Shown: piece after piece, positions 51,034-64,000 of the stretch
Layout of the letters: every line of letters begins with the position of its first letter
Position numbering within the stretch: position 1 is the stretch's first letter
Assembly: GCA_001953115.1 (NCBI GenBank)
Contig: LSSL01002147.1
Location: 1-64,000, forward strand
Direction of reading: 5' to 3'
Source: Smittium mucronatum
Taxonomy: Eukaryota; Kickxellomycota; Harpellomycetes; Harpellales; Legeriomycetaceae
Length of the DNA stretch: 64,000 nucleotides
Notes under the pieces: model-generated
Seen by the model: the letters and a program-made list of their open reading frames with translations, nothing else
Database searches by the model: none
Told to the model about the DNA's origin: nothing
Made by a program: the position numbers and the translations under genes

Positions 51034-54000
51034 GTCAAGAAATTACGCTTCAATATTGTTAATTTGAAAAAATTACTGCATATACTCGATTTTTTCGGAT
51101 ATGATTCTAAATGAGATATATTTTCAATTAATCAGATTGGGATTTTGATTAAGCAGATGCGATTTCAAAAAAAAAACCTGACCATTAGGAAATTGATCAA
51201 GTTATTTCTTAGTAACTTTTCTTGTTTTTTTTTAATTTTCATATTAGGTTTTTCGAATATTGATTAAAATATCCAACCAATAAATTTAATTATCCTTTAT
51301 TTTTTTATTTTAGAGTCAGAAATTATCCATTAGTATAACGTTAAAAAATAACTCAGTCAGAAAATAAATTTAGAGGGCAATTAAATTATTTGGGTGCATG
51401 TTTTCTTAAATTGTTAAGTTTTATGTTTACATGTAAAAAATTATGGCAAAATTTCCATCTCAGAATAAATATCAGAAACATCATTATTCGGGTTAATTTA
51501 TAATAAATAATTGACATTCGATTTTTCAGAAACAAACTTTTTCTTTCACATATTTGAGTCTAAGTTTTTAATAAATATTCATAATTAAAATCTTTCTTGA
51601 TTATCATAAACTCAATGATGAAAATATGTCACATTTTCAAAAAATAAAAATATTTATAGGCCAAAACTGTCAAAAAGCTCATTATTACATATCGTGAAAC
51701 TTTCTGAAAGCCAAATTAAGAAAAACCTTCAATTTTATGTTCTTTCATGTTCTGATTCTTGAATTAATTGAAATTAAGACTAAGTGAGGTATTTAATTGA
51801 TAATTAAAAAAAAATTCATATTGGATTTTATATTTAAATAACGTATTTTTTCATAGAAAAGGATTTGACTGTTAAATTTGAAATATATTCGAGTGATTGA
51901 TTTCCTTTAGAGATTTGAATTTTTCTATTAGTTTCATTAATTTTAATGAGTTTTAAGATAATATTGATTATCAGCTGCAGAGATAGTGCAAAATTATTAA
52001 AATGGCATTAATTGAACAATGAAGCCATTTAAAAGATCATTGAAAATCATTTCATCGTGTTTTTATTTTAATTATCAAATTGATTTTCGACAATTAGTAG
52101 GATTCATCAAATTTAAATTATTACAGGTGAGTTGATAAATTGAGGCCGTGATTCGAAAGTTTTTTTATTTTTTATTTTTAATTATTCTTTAATCAAGAAA
52201 TTGATGGTCTCAGAAAACTTATTTTCGATTAAAATGCGAATGATTCTTATATTATATAGCTTATAAAACCAGCGTTGTTTGAAATAATGAAAAATATAAT
52301 CTTTCATATGTTATTTTTCTACCTTATTCAGCCTAAGTGTAGCTTTATATCAAAATGTAAATTTTGCATTTAAAAAAATATTCTAATTGAATAACATTTA
52401 TTTTTCTGATTTTTTTTTTGGTTTGGTTTTTAATGGGGATGTGATAAGAAAAATAATAGACCAGGGTATTTTTGTTCTAATTACGGCAGAGCACTAAAAA
52501 GCTAAAAAAACCATAGCTTATTTAGCCTAAAAAATACGCATTATATTGTTTTTGATACTAGTTATATAATTTAGTATATATTAAATCATATAAAATGTAA
52601 TCGAAATATATATGAAGCTCTATTATACAAAATCAGAGGCAGAAAAGCCAGTAAAATTTTGCTTTTTAGTTTATGAAAAATCCATATTTCTTTAAATGGG
52701 TTTATTTATGTATTAATGGTCTTAGTTTTATATCAAAAATTGATCTCAATTATCAATTTTTTTATAACTCTAATTATTAATCTAAAACATTAATAATTAA
52801 TTTTTTATATTTGAATTTCATAAAAAAAATTTTTAGCTTGGTTTTAATATCAATTCAATATTTAAATAGATCTTTCAATTTTTTTGTACATTTTTCACTT
52901 ATGCAAAATTTTAAAGAGCATAAATTTGGTTTGAGTTATAATACTTTTAAATTGGTTTTACATATAAAAATTACATAAAGGTCATGTTTTTTTATGGTTT
53001 TCATTAAAAAATAAATATTTACTTTTAATTTTCTATTTTTGACTTTATTTGATAACTTCTTGTTTATCGAGTCCTGATAAATATAAAAATAAAAAATAAA
53101 AAAATCATAAAAAATATATAAATCACGCATAAACTTTTAAATATGATTATTATCTACTATTCCGGATTCTACTTGCTACTTTTTGAAAGTTATTTTTGAA
53201 TAATAAGTACTATAATATAAACCTATGGTTTAAATATTAATTTTAAAATATGCGTCTATTCATATACAAAACCATAGCTGATTGATTTTAAGGGAGATTA
53301 TTTTTTTTTAGATTAAAAATTATGATTGCATTAGTTGAAGATCAATTATTCATAAAGAATAATAAATTGGTATAATAAAATTATAAAATTTCCAAAAAGA
53401 GTAAAATTTATGATCTAAGATGGTATATATATCAGAGTTTTTTTGTTTCATCCAAAAAAAAAAAACAAGGAAAAAAGGAAGGAAAAAACCTCTATGTACA
53501 TTTTATAATTTTCATGCGATTAACTTTGATTTTTCAATAATCTAAGAAACATAGAAAATAACAGCATAAATAAATTATAATGAAATAATTAGAAAAAAAT
53601 TGGTAAACTTATTTAATGTAGGAATTAAGTTTGAATCCTTTGAGTATGGCATAAAGAAAAAATAATTGAAAACTTCGGTAAAAAAATATATCTTAAATTT
53701 CAAAAATACAATATACGAGTTGTTTTCATTCTTGATTCATGAATAAAAATGACAAGAATGGAGAAAATTTATCATAAATTTAAGTAATATAAGGGCTGAA
53801 CTAGTTGATCTACAGTCTATAATATTTTCATTAATCTATCAAAATTGCATAGTTAATACTTTAAAAAATACCGAAATCTAAAAAGAGGCAAATTTTTGAA
53901 GCCTTGAGAGAATTATAAAGTATATTAACCGAAAATAAACCCAATAAAATAGGGGAAAAATATTTCAAGAGGATAAATACCAGCCTTACTATAAATACAA

Positions 54001-57000
54001 AAATCCTTCCCAAAAGCGCCATTTTTTTTAAAAAAAACGAGGAAATAAATAATCTATAAGTGTTTTGGCACCTTAATCTCTTCATAAAGGCTTTTCATAA
54101 GACTTTAGACAATGCTGAAGACCTTTTTATTTTTAAAATTAAGAAATACTCTCGTGTGAAGCTACTGACAATAAGATAAAAAAAAAATGAAATACACAAC
54201 ATTGTATATATTTGGCTGTAATTAAAGTTTGAGTAACAAAATATATTCAAAAAATTCATTGAGAGAGTATCTCCGCATTTTTCGAGGTATTATTAGTAAT
54301 TATCAGCTAAAAAAAATTATAAAGCTTATGTCTTTTTTAGCACTATAAAGTTGTACTTCTATCGTAAAATTTTTTATGAAATGTAAAATTTCAAATAAAA
54401 ATGTTAAAAAATTATATTGAAAATATTATAATAAATTAATGATATGAACGAGGATTATATAATTATCATATTTAATTCAAACCCCAGTAAATTTCATGTT
54501 TTTATGGTACACCAAAAAATAAAAGTTTCTATGATCGAAATTCGGTATAATTGGTTCTAAAATTGGAATTTTTTGAAATCCAGTAATACTTTGCCCATTG
54601 AAAAAAGATATATTAAAATATTTTTAATTATATAATTCGGATTTTCTCAATTAAAGTAAAGATATTTTACTAAATAAATTAAAATCCGAAAATTCTCATA
54701 TGATTAATTTATATTAGCAAAAAATAGGGAAGAATTACTATACAACTTCAATAAGATAGATAAAAGACAAAAATTTTATAGTAAAACAGGGTATTTAACT
54801 AATAAAACCAATCAAAAATTCAATTTTATTTTTAAAGAAGTATTAAAATCAATAAAAACTTGTTCAGAAAATAAATTACGATTATTTTTTTTGGATTAGG
54901 AGAAATTCATTTCAATTTACTTTTATAAAGAAATTAATTTCACAAAGATTTTTGCATCAAAATAAAAAATTTATTAATCGATTAATATAAAATTTAATTT
55001 AATCCAAAAACTATACATTATATTATCGGAGTATATTAGTTTTTTTATGGATCAAATGAGCCTGAGAATCCTTGAATATGCTACATTTATTACATATTGA
55101 GGAAACTCGTAAGAAAAAGAGAAATAAAATTGAATTTAGCTAGTAGATACAATACTCCACAAATTCAAACAGAAAAATGGCCAAATCAATCTGTATATAT
55201 AATCAATTAATGAAATTAAGAAAAAAAAACACAAAATAAAGAATCTAGAAGCTAAATAAAATAATTTTTGGTATACATTAAAATGAAAACGCTATCTCAT
55301 ACTTGTAGAAGTTTCGAGAAAGAATTCTAATATTTTTTTTAATAAATAGATAATATGAAATTGTAGAATAAATATATTATAATCATACTACTGGTATTTT
55401 TATAAAAAAAAACAAAAAAAACTAACCATATGCTTCTGTCTTATAAAATGGTATCAAAAAGCCATTTCATGAAAATAATAGCAATATTGCTTGTAATTGT
55501 AATGAGAAATTATCTATATAAATTAATTTTCAAAAAATGAAGTATTTAACAATAGTAGCTATCTTTTTTGGCAAAATTATCTTGTTTTATTTTAAATAAA
55601 TAAAAAAAATTGTTTGTAAACAGAATGGGAACATTATATCACTGCCTTTGATTTAATTTTATCCGTGAAAAAAAAACAAATATATTGAAAATAAAATTAT
55701 TAATAATTTTTCATATCATTATATAAACCAAAGATGAGATTTCTCGGCTTAATGTATATTTATTTGAATCTTTACTCTAATTTTTCAAATATTTTTTTCT
55801 CGCAATATTAATCAAATGAAAAAATTTCCCAGATGAATAATTTTAATGTATTTTGATAATTAGAATGATAAGAGCAAATTAAAACAGAAAGGATTGAGTA
55901 AATATGAAAAAAATTGGAGGAAATCTAGAAAAAGGATATTTCAATATCTAAAAACTTATTTAATGAAGTATTTGCATTATTTCATAGGGCTAAATTATTT
56001 TCTAAATATATAATATAAATACCCAATAAAATTTTTAACAAAAAGATTTAAATTTCTGAGCTGAAAAAAAAATAAACTCAATAAAATTTTACTATAATCT
56101 ATTTAATTTATATCCCAAAAATAATATTAGAAGATAGTAAACATGTTTTTTATTATTCCCACTTAAATATTATGTCATAAAATAGCCACATATTGGTGAA
56201 TGTGAATTTATCCAATAAAAAACTTTATTGTTAGTTTAATACTAAAAGTGAGCTTTAGATTTAAATTCAAAATTTTGAACTTGATGATTTCTGGTTATTT
56301 TCTATTTTATTATCTATGAATTCAAAAATTATTAAATTAGGTAAAAAAATTAAAAACCATCGCAAATTATAAATTAAATTTATATCAATATAAAATAAGC
56401 AGCATAGATAATTTTATGCAATAAATAAAAAATCTAAATTTTATGATACCAAATTTAAAAAAGGTAGGCACAGATTTAGAAGTCTAAGAACAGAGAGAGA
56501 TTATCTTTCTTTTACACGAACAATTAATTACAGCCAAATAAATTAGAAACTAGAGTAAATAGTAAAAATGACCAGAAGAAGCGCTGATAATAAGAAAAAA
56601 AGAGGTTCGGGTAAAGATATAATTTATTTTTTAGCTTCAAGGGTTTAGAATTTCAAGGTTTGAAAAAAACGCTATAATGATTTTATTTTGTTATTTTTTT
56701 GATTTTTTTACATAAAAATACTATAAATTCTAAAAAAATGGATGAGCATGCAAAAAAATCATAATCATTAAATCTAGCTACCTAAAAATTTTTAAGGAAA
56801 TCTACTTATTATAGCTATTAATTTAGAATTTACAGTTTTTTGAATCAACCTCGATTTCCATCTATTAATTTAAATTTTAATAAGAAAAATATATATTTAG
56901 GCTTATAGTAAACATATTCTAACTCTTGTTTTTTATTCCCTCGAAACAGAAAAAAAACACATAGAAAACATAAAAATTATATGTAAAGAAAATATTATTA

Positions 57001-58200
57001 TAATTATAATTATAATTCAACAATTCGGATCTTAACTTTAAAAGTATGAACAAGAAAAAATTCTAAAATATCCTTAAAAACAAGAAAAAGGACTGATGAG
57101 AGCGCATGTTATTGAAGCTCCCTATAAAAAAGCTGAAACCAGTAGTAATAAACCCACAGCGCTAGCAAAAAATATTTCAAAAATATTTATAAATTAGTTC
57201 CAATCAGAAAAAGTACAAATAAATTTTAAAAAATCAAAAAAAATTCAGAATTATAAATTAATATAGCTAAAATAACATAGTCTAACTTGAAAAAAAAAGT
57301 GAATTGTTAGCTCGAAAAACAAAGTAATTATAAGCCCATTGGCACTTCTCTCAATCCAATCATATCGGGTAAAATTTATTCATATTTCCAATAATTTTTT
57401 TGTATAGACCTGGAGTTACAATTGTCATTTATTTTAATATTTTTGACTTAATTTCTCTTGTAACCAAATATAATTGCGTAACCGGTAATTATGATTTATT
57501 TTGTGGATCTTTTTAGTTTTTCCGAGTTTTTTTTTTGTTTATTTCCGATTTAAAATCGTCCAAAATTTCTTATATTGGTCTTAAAAATAAATAATAGGGA
57601 TCAAGCATATTAATTTTATTCGTCGATATAAATCAAAAACTCCATTCACACTTTTTTAACACGGGGTTTTATACGATATTATAGTCATAATAGACTGAGA
57701 AAACCATAAAAATGATGCATACTTGATTAATTAATTCATTCATTCATTGAAGACACTACTTATTATTAATTTTATTAAGTTTTTAGAGTTTAATAAAATA
57801 TTTTTGATCCTTTCAGCTCCTATCCGAATCCTTTCTATGAAATATTTTTCATTGCTTTCATTAATAAAAATATAAAAATTACATCTCTTTAATATTAAAT
57901 GTACTCGGATAAAGTATTTTTTGCTATTTTTATTATTTTCTATTGCATTAATTTACATTGAAATAACATCTATGGAATTCGTGATTAACATTTTATGATT
58001 AAAATTCCTACTTATGTCTATTTTTGAATACATACAATTACAACGCACGTAAAATATATCAGCTTACTATTTTAGAGGTAAATTGTATTTCATTTGAGTG
58101 ATTATATTATGTAGCATTTGTAAATTTCTTAAATTTTTTTACATCCTAATTTATAACCCTCTTTTTTTTTTAATGGGCTCTATTTGAATTTATCCAAAAA
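51034..58200. other. Long AT-rich gene desert with isolated protein-like scraps
   Basis: No gene is supported. Two short plus-strand scraps are less AT-rich than their surroundings: about 56569-56620 (MTRRSADNKKKRGSGKD) and 57092-57174 (LMRAHVIEAPYKKAETSS). The minus-strand open frame 53861-54085 is strongly hydrophobic and lacks a recognised family. Confidence 0.45.
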
Positions 58201-59370
58201 TATGCTACACCTTTTCACGTTCAACTTAATAAAATTTCTAATAGATTTAAAAAAACGTCCAAAAGATACAAAGAATGTCCAATAAATTTTAAATAATTTC
58301 GAATAGATTTAAAAGAATGTAAATGTAAATTTGAATTAAAAAAATGTAAATCCAATTTAAAATTTTGACCAGTAAAATATTTTTTTAATAAGGTTGAATG
58401 AGTTACCTCAATTATTTCTATCCTAGGAATGTTTACATAGCTTTTTTCATCATTATAGATAGATGTGTGTTTTTAAATTAATAGATTTTTTTTGTATCAC
58501 GTAATTTTATTAAATTAATAGTTAGCCCTAAAAATTCAATAAAACCAAAATTATACAAGTTTTGTGGGTAATTTATTCTCAAGTTTTTTGTAAATGATTC
58601 CATAAAGATATTCACTCATAGTTTTCAAAAGATTTGAGCACAATAATAAAATTATAACTGGCTATAAAGCTCAGGAAAATTTATTCAATGCTTTCTATTT
58701 TTTCTAGTTGCTGTAAAGGGTGCCGCTACGTTTGAACTGATTTTTTAAATCAATGTAGATTTCAAAATATAATAGTATCATTAATGAAAATCGAAAAGAC
58801 TATTCTTTATCTTGTTTAAGCCACTTTGAAATAAAAAGAATTCATATCAAAAATCAAAAAATTTCAAATACTACGGATTGTAAATAAAATCACAACTGTA
58901 TGAAGAAAAATTCTCTTAAAAATGCATTTAATGTCGTTAAAAACACTCTAATAGAATGTAGAAATCTATTTATTTGGTTTTATGGCAGAATAAAACATAT
59001 AGTAGTATTTCTAACCCAAATTATTGGGTCCTCAATACATAATTGTTAAATATAATAAAGATGTCGTATAAATAATTTTTTTTATTATAGGTAGCATTTG
59101 CCAAATTTTTTTTGATGAAATGTCAATTTGATGGTTCAAACACCTTTGTGACATTTAGCTTTGGATAAAATGTAGAAATGTAATAAGTATTTCATATTAT
59201 TTTATTGAAAAATTTAATTAGCCAGTAATATATCTTTTAAATTGGATTTAAATTTTTTATATTCAAATTTAAATTCTTTTAAATATATTGGAATTTCTTT
59301 AAAATTTATTGTAAATTCTTTTAAATCTTCCTTAAAGTTTTTAACTTGAACGTGAAAAGGTGTAACCATA
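58201..59370. repeat. Inverted-repeat (foldback-like) element, about 1.17 kb
   Basis: The left arm (58201 to about 58362) begins tatgctacaccttttcacgt. The right arm (about 59235-59370) reads as its reverse complement, beginning tatggttacaccttttcacg on the minus strand. The arms also share ttaaatttgaat and aaatccaatttaaaa. Each arm is built of degenerate subrepeats of about 21 bases around a core like aatagatttaaaagaatgt. The 870-base middle has no readable frame. It resembles a foldback or MITE-type DNA transposon. Target duplications could not be identified. Confidence 0.6.
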
Positions 59371-60369
59371 ATAGAACCTGGTTAAATCTCATTGATTATA
59401 AAAATGATTTCCATTTTCGATTGATTTTATAATATTGGATCAGAAAAAAGAGATGTTTTTTTTATATACCCTGTTATTAATTCTTTATGATAGTAATTAC
59501 TCAAATTTACTATCTTGTAATTTTTTCCAACGAGAAAATTTTCCTCACGTTTTTATTTTAGGGGTTTTAATAAGGTTTTAATTATAATTTTTAAAGAAAT
59601 TTTTTATGGATAATTACACAATTTTATCAAATAAATATTTGGTACTTTCACTAATAACAGCCAAAATAATTTTAAAACGTTTAACCAGAACTATAAAATT
59701 GGTCATCATATATTCCTAAAAACACTTTGGATCCTGATAATTTTAATTGGAATAAATTTAATCTTTTCTGTTAAATTTTTTATAATTTAATTGTAAAAAC
59801 TAGATGTAAATTTTAGTTTATATAGAATCAAACATAATTAAGTGCCATTCTTCTTAAATCATCGATATTAAATTAAATCTGTACTATAATTTTAATATAT
59901 ATTAAAAAAAATCAATGTTATGCTAATTAAAATTAGGAACTACTGATCATTTTCTTTTTTACTTAATTAAATAAAGCTGGACCATCCAACTTCAAATACT
60001 TTGAAGTTTTTTTACTAATTTATTAGTCTAGAAAAAATAGTTAGTAAATCGATTCTTAAATTAATTTTTAAAATTCTGGTAAAAAGTTAATAAAAAATAA
60101 CTTGAATATATTATTTTCAAATTTTAATTTGACATTTTTATAATATATTTTACCTTTTTTATGTTTACCCCCACTTTTTTAGAGCATAAATGCACTGTAT
60201 CCATTTGATAATTATTTTTTTCGAACTATACTGACTATTTTTTATTTTGAAACCACCTTTTAAGAATTGATTATCACTTTTCCCAAAAAATTTCACGAAA
60301 AAATATAAATAAAACATTATTATAAATAATAATTATACCAATAAATATATCAAACAAACCAAAAATTTA
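59371..60369. other. AT-rich region, nothing supported
   Basis: No gene, repeat or regulatory site stands out. Confidence 0.5.
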
Positions 60370-60762
60370 GTTTTATGGGTTACTGTAGATAAACAAGGAG
60401 TATGTGACCTTAGTTTATAAGCATCTCTTAGCAAAAAATCTGAATAAGCCACATATACTGAATAAATCTCAAAAGCCGAAAGAATAATTAATATTATTTC
60501 TGATATTTTTAACTTATCTAAAAAATCTAAAAGTAATAGCTTTTCAGATTTATTGGTTTTTTCCGGCGTATCTCAGCAAAAGTTATCTGTTGATGAAAAC
60601 AGATGTTTTTGAGAGATGTTATATCAAATTAATGGATAATAAAAAAAGCATGTTTTTAAATCTGAATGGATATTTAATTATTCTTTATTAAATAATGATA
60701 TCAAAAAATTAGTTATTATGATCGATTTGTTGAATTTAAGAAAATTTATTTGTATTGTATAA
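60370..60762 (+). pseudogene. Possible coding fossil with nonsense codons
   Basis: One frame reads 131 codons with six internal stops (TAA at 60418, 60445, 60463, 60637, 60640; TGA at 60610). Between them are protein-like segments such as ISKAERIINIISDIFNL, SDLLVFSGVSQQKLSVDEN and KHVFKSEWIFNYSLLN. Five of six stops are TAA, as would follow from CAA to TAA changes. Stop-free runs of this length also occur by chance in such DNA, so the case rests on composition and frame continuity. No family was recognised. Confidence 0.32.
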
Positions 60763-63700
60763 AATATCTTTGCTTTATGCTCCCAAATTTCTAACCGTTT
60801 ATTTTCAAAAGTTTACAAAATATTAAAATTCTATTTTTTTAGATATAGATTTATATTTAAATTAAGAGGATAAAATATTTATATTGGAGTTAAAGACCAT
60901 ATTAAATTAATTGAACTCGAATAGTAGCTGTTAAAATTAAGTATAAGAGGGGATGGGTTGAAAAAAAAATATGCACTATAATTTTTTATTTTAATATTAA
61001 AATTTTCTATAAATAAAATTAAACTAATTTATTTATTTATTTTAAATCTGAAATTATGACGATAAAACTTGTGCATTATTATCATATTTTTGGAAATTGT
61101 TAAATAAAATATTTATTTTGGAGGAACTTAATATTTTACACCATCTCAAATAGATAAAATAACAATCTTGTGTTTTCGATCTCAGTTTATAGAATATTGA
61201 GATATATGAAGAATGCATATTGAATCAAAAAAGGGGTATTATTGATATAATAGCACAATAATTTTTTACATTTAAAATGGTAAAATATGAATTAGTAATA
61301 GTTTTAGCTTTAGCTTTACCAAAATAAATTTTATAAGTTTTCTTTAACTAAATTTACACCAAAGGGTCAGATCTCAATATATACGTGTTAGAAAGATGGA
61401 AAAAGTTTGTGTAACCATTTTAAATATTTTTTGATCTCATTGAAAATTAAAAGAAAAAAGCCATATTGTCTATTTAAAATATTTATATATATATTTATAC
61501 AGTATTCAATTGCATCCACAATTCCCCTATTATTAGTTTCATTTTATATTTTTTAAAAGATAATTTTTTACATATAATCTAATAATTCAGCCCTAAGATT
61601 AATAAATAGAAAACTGTATCCTCTTTTTCTTTTCTGTGGATATTGATTAAACTTTACTGCTAAAGCAATAACTTAATATTTTTAAGCTTCCGAAAAGATA
61701 TCCCATTATAAGGGTTTTATGGAAATATTTTGATTTTTATCAACTAAATATTTAATCTCAATGATATTAGGCTAAGTTTTTTTAAACTTGTATTATAAAA
61801 ATGTTATTTTTTTGAAAAAAATGTTTTTTGTGATAAATTTGAAGACTTCTCAAAAATTATATTTAATTATATTGAATCGAATTTATCAATTAGATTTATT
61901 TTTAATTTTGTGTATTTATTTGAGCCCTATTACACTCTTTGAGAGATTTATATAAATTTTAAAACTTGAAATAAAATTCATATAAAATAATCTACAATCA
62001 ATAGTAGTAGTAAAATTACATTAATATTACTAATAAATAAATAAAATAATACTAGTCTATAATATATATATATGGTTTTCTTAAAACGAAAGATTTTATT
62101 TCCTTCAAATTAAATAAATTTTTCATAAGGTTGTAAAATCTAAAGTAAACTATCAAGCATTGTCTACCCCCCCATCCCACAATAATTGAAAGCTAGAGTA
62201 ATATTATATTTAAAGCTATTTTTTTTGTATTAATAAAAATAAAAGCTAATAACAAAGATTAATTGTTGTATTAGTACACCTTTTATTTCTTTTGAAAAAA
62301 TTAACTGATTAAATTAATGGAGCAAGTTTAAATCACAATCAGATTAAAAAAGCCAAATAAATAATTTCCCATTTCCAGTATAATTTTATTCTAATAAAAA
62401 AGCTTCTTAAAACAACCAAATTTAAATTACATGATGATTTCGATAAAAATTTATATTTTGATAGTTAAATTGGATTTCTTGTATGAGCCTATATCGATGA
62501 ACGCAATCTATCAAGTCAAAAGTTTTTTATGTCAATAAAATCAAATTATTATCTCAACATGAATGGTTTTAAAAAAAATATCAAATTTTAAAAATTTATC
62601 GACGCAATTCTTTGTCTTCATTAAAAAGCTTATAAACTCAGTAAAACCATATTTTGTCATTTTATATTACAACTAATTAATTTCTTACAATATTTGAAAA
62701 TTAGCCTCTGTAATTTTTACGGTGAATTTATTCTATAAAAAGAATTTATAAGATGACATTTAATTGCGATATTGCATTGAGTGGGTTTATAATGATTCTA
62801 ATTATAAAAGTACATACTTCATCTATTCTATGAATAAATCTAGTCCTTAAAAGTCAATTTTCGGTCGGTAAAAAATAAAATAGCTTTTTAATTACCCTCG
62901 TTTTTACCTTCATAACGATTTATATCTATATGCATATCATCATATAAATTATTTTAATTCAATTCAAAACTTTAAAAAAAAATTAATTGGGATTTTAAAA
63001 CATCTAAGCAAAGGTTTGTTCCAAATTAATACCACCTGGATTTTATGCTTTATTTTTTATATAATTCTAATTTTTTGTCTTTAATTATCCCGATAAAAAA
63101 TATAATATATAAAATGATGATATGGAGTCTGAAATTAATATTAATAGCATCTATTCCAAGAAATTTATTTTTATCATTTTTTATCATGATTTTATTTTAA
63201 CTAACCCTTTTTCGTTTATAATAACACAAAATTCTTACTTAATGAGGTCCAGATTTTTAATAATTTGATTCTGAATTTCATTTAGCTTCCACTTCTTTCC
63301 ATCTTCAGTAGATTTTTTTCTGTTTTTTTGGTTATATTAATTAAATTTCTGCTATTTTTATAGAGGGGATAAATATGTATTTGTATTATATTGATTTTTG
63401 ACTCTGATTTTAAAAATGGTATTATTATTATTTTAAAAAATATCTCTAGATCTAATTTTTTTAATAATTTGGCAATAAAATTCAAAATAAAAAGCAGTAA
63501 AGATTTTCTCAGTTGTGTTAATGTCCAAAAAGAATATTTTGGACACTTTGGATGTTCCTCTGTATTAAATCTAAAAATTTTATGCCTTTTTGTTACGAAT
63601 GATGTGATAATTTTTGGATTTTAAGATATAAAAAATTATGTGTTTTATAAAGCTCTATATATATTATTAATTCATAAAAGATTTAATTAATCATTAAATA

Positions 63701-64000
63701 TGTTTAACACAATAATTATGAAAATTTGTAGATATTTTATTATTATTAAACTATTGTTAAACTATAATTAAATATATGCCCAGATTTCGAAAAAATGTAT
63801 GAGAAAATTCCTTAATTATTTTATTTATAAAATCTGTGATTTATTTAATAAAATAATAAAAATTAATCAGCGAAAAAATAAATTTCACAATCATGGTTAT
63901 TTATGAGCTGTATCTTCTCAATTTGATTTTTTTTCGTCATTATATGAAATTATAATTTTTGCAAAAATATTTTATATTCAAATCATTAATTGAGTGTTCA
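60763..64000. other. AT-rich gene desert to the window end
   Basis: No gene is supported. The plus-strand open frame 63391-63624 lacks a usable ATG and a recognisable family. A 7-C run lies near 62167. Confidence 0.5.

Noticed and set aside
53861..54085. Hydrophobic minus-strand frame that could be a membrane protein
   Set aside because: T-rich DNA gives Phe, Leu and Ile runs by default; nothing else supports a gene.
57810..57990. Possible further copy of the TTAA element (cctttcagctcc)
   Set aside because: Only one end is suggestive; internal blocks and the other end could not be found.
1..64000. Mitochondrial origin, considered because of high AT content and in-frame TGA codons
   Set aside because: MED14 and Cut8 are nuclear genes with spliceosomal introns, and no mitochondrial gene is present.
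1..64000. CRISPR arrays, rRNA genes and a telomere
   Set aside because: No regularly spaced direct repeats, no rRNA-like GC-rich block and no telomeric repeat tract were seen.

Overview
The window looks like nuclear DNA of a fungus with an extremely AT-rich, gene-poor genome. Three things point this way. One gene encodes a Cut8/STS1-type nuclear proteasome tether, a fungal family. Two adjacent genes encode small secreted proteins with an eight-cysteine CFEM-like pattern and GPI-anchor signals, also a fungal hallmark. The well-supported introns are short (61 to 100 bases). The phylum cannot be fixed from the sequence. Very AT-rich early-diverging groups such as the Harpellales, or other compact-intron fungi, are guesses only.

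Layout: 0.5-7.35 kb holds a Mediator subunit gene (MED14) on the minus strand, with seven coding introns and probably a spliced leader. 8.0-8.5 kb holds two copies of a 160-164 bp element flanked by TTAA-type sites. 10.8-12.5 kb holds the tandem CFEM-like pair. 13.2-14.2 kb is a decayed inverted duplication. 20.8-24.6 kb is the ruin of a Ty3/gypsy retrotransposon. 28.4-28.8 kb is an unidentified coding fossil. 39.6-40.1 kb is a less AT-rich island that may be a gene relic. 41.85-42.0 kb is a third copy of the TTAA element, with two strongly decayed inverted copies at 35.8 and 50.9 kb. 43.4-46.4 kb is a second gene cluster: a possible relic, the Cut8/STS1 gene (three exons) and a small unidentified gene. 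From 46.4 to 64 kb I see only AT-rich sequence, an inverted-repeat element at 58.2-59.4 kb and possible coding fossils.

How it fits together: intact genes sit in islands of moderate composition, and the long spaces are filled with transposon remains decaying toward A and T. MED14 (transcription) and Cut8 (nuclear proteasome anchoring) are unrelated housekeeping genes. The CFEM-like pair is a local duplication, and both members have a similar short motif arrangement upstream. I found no convincing rRNA, tRNA or CRISPR array, and no complete transposase gene. The most noteworthy content is the fossil layer: the TTAA element family, the gypsy relic, and several unassigned relics.
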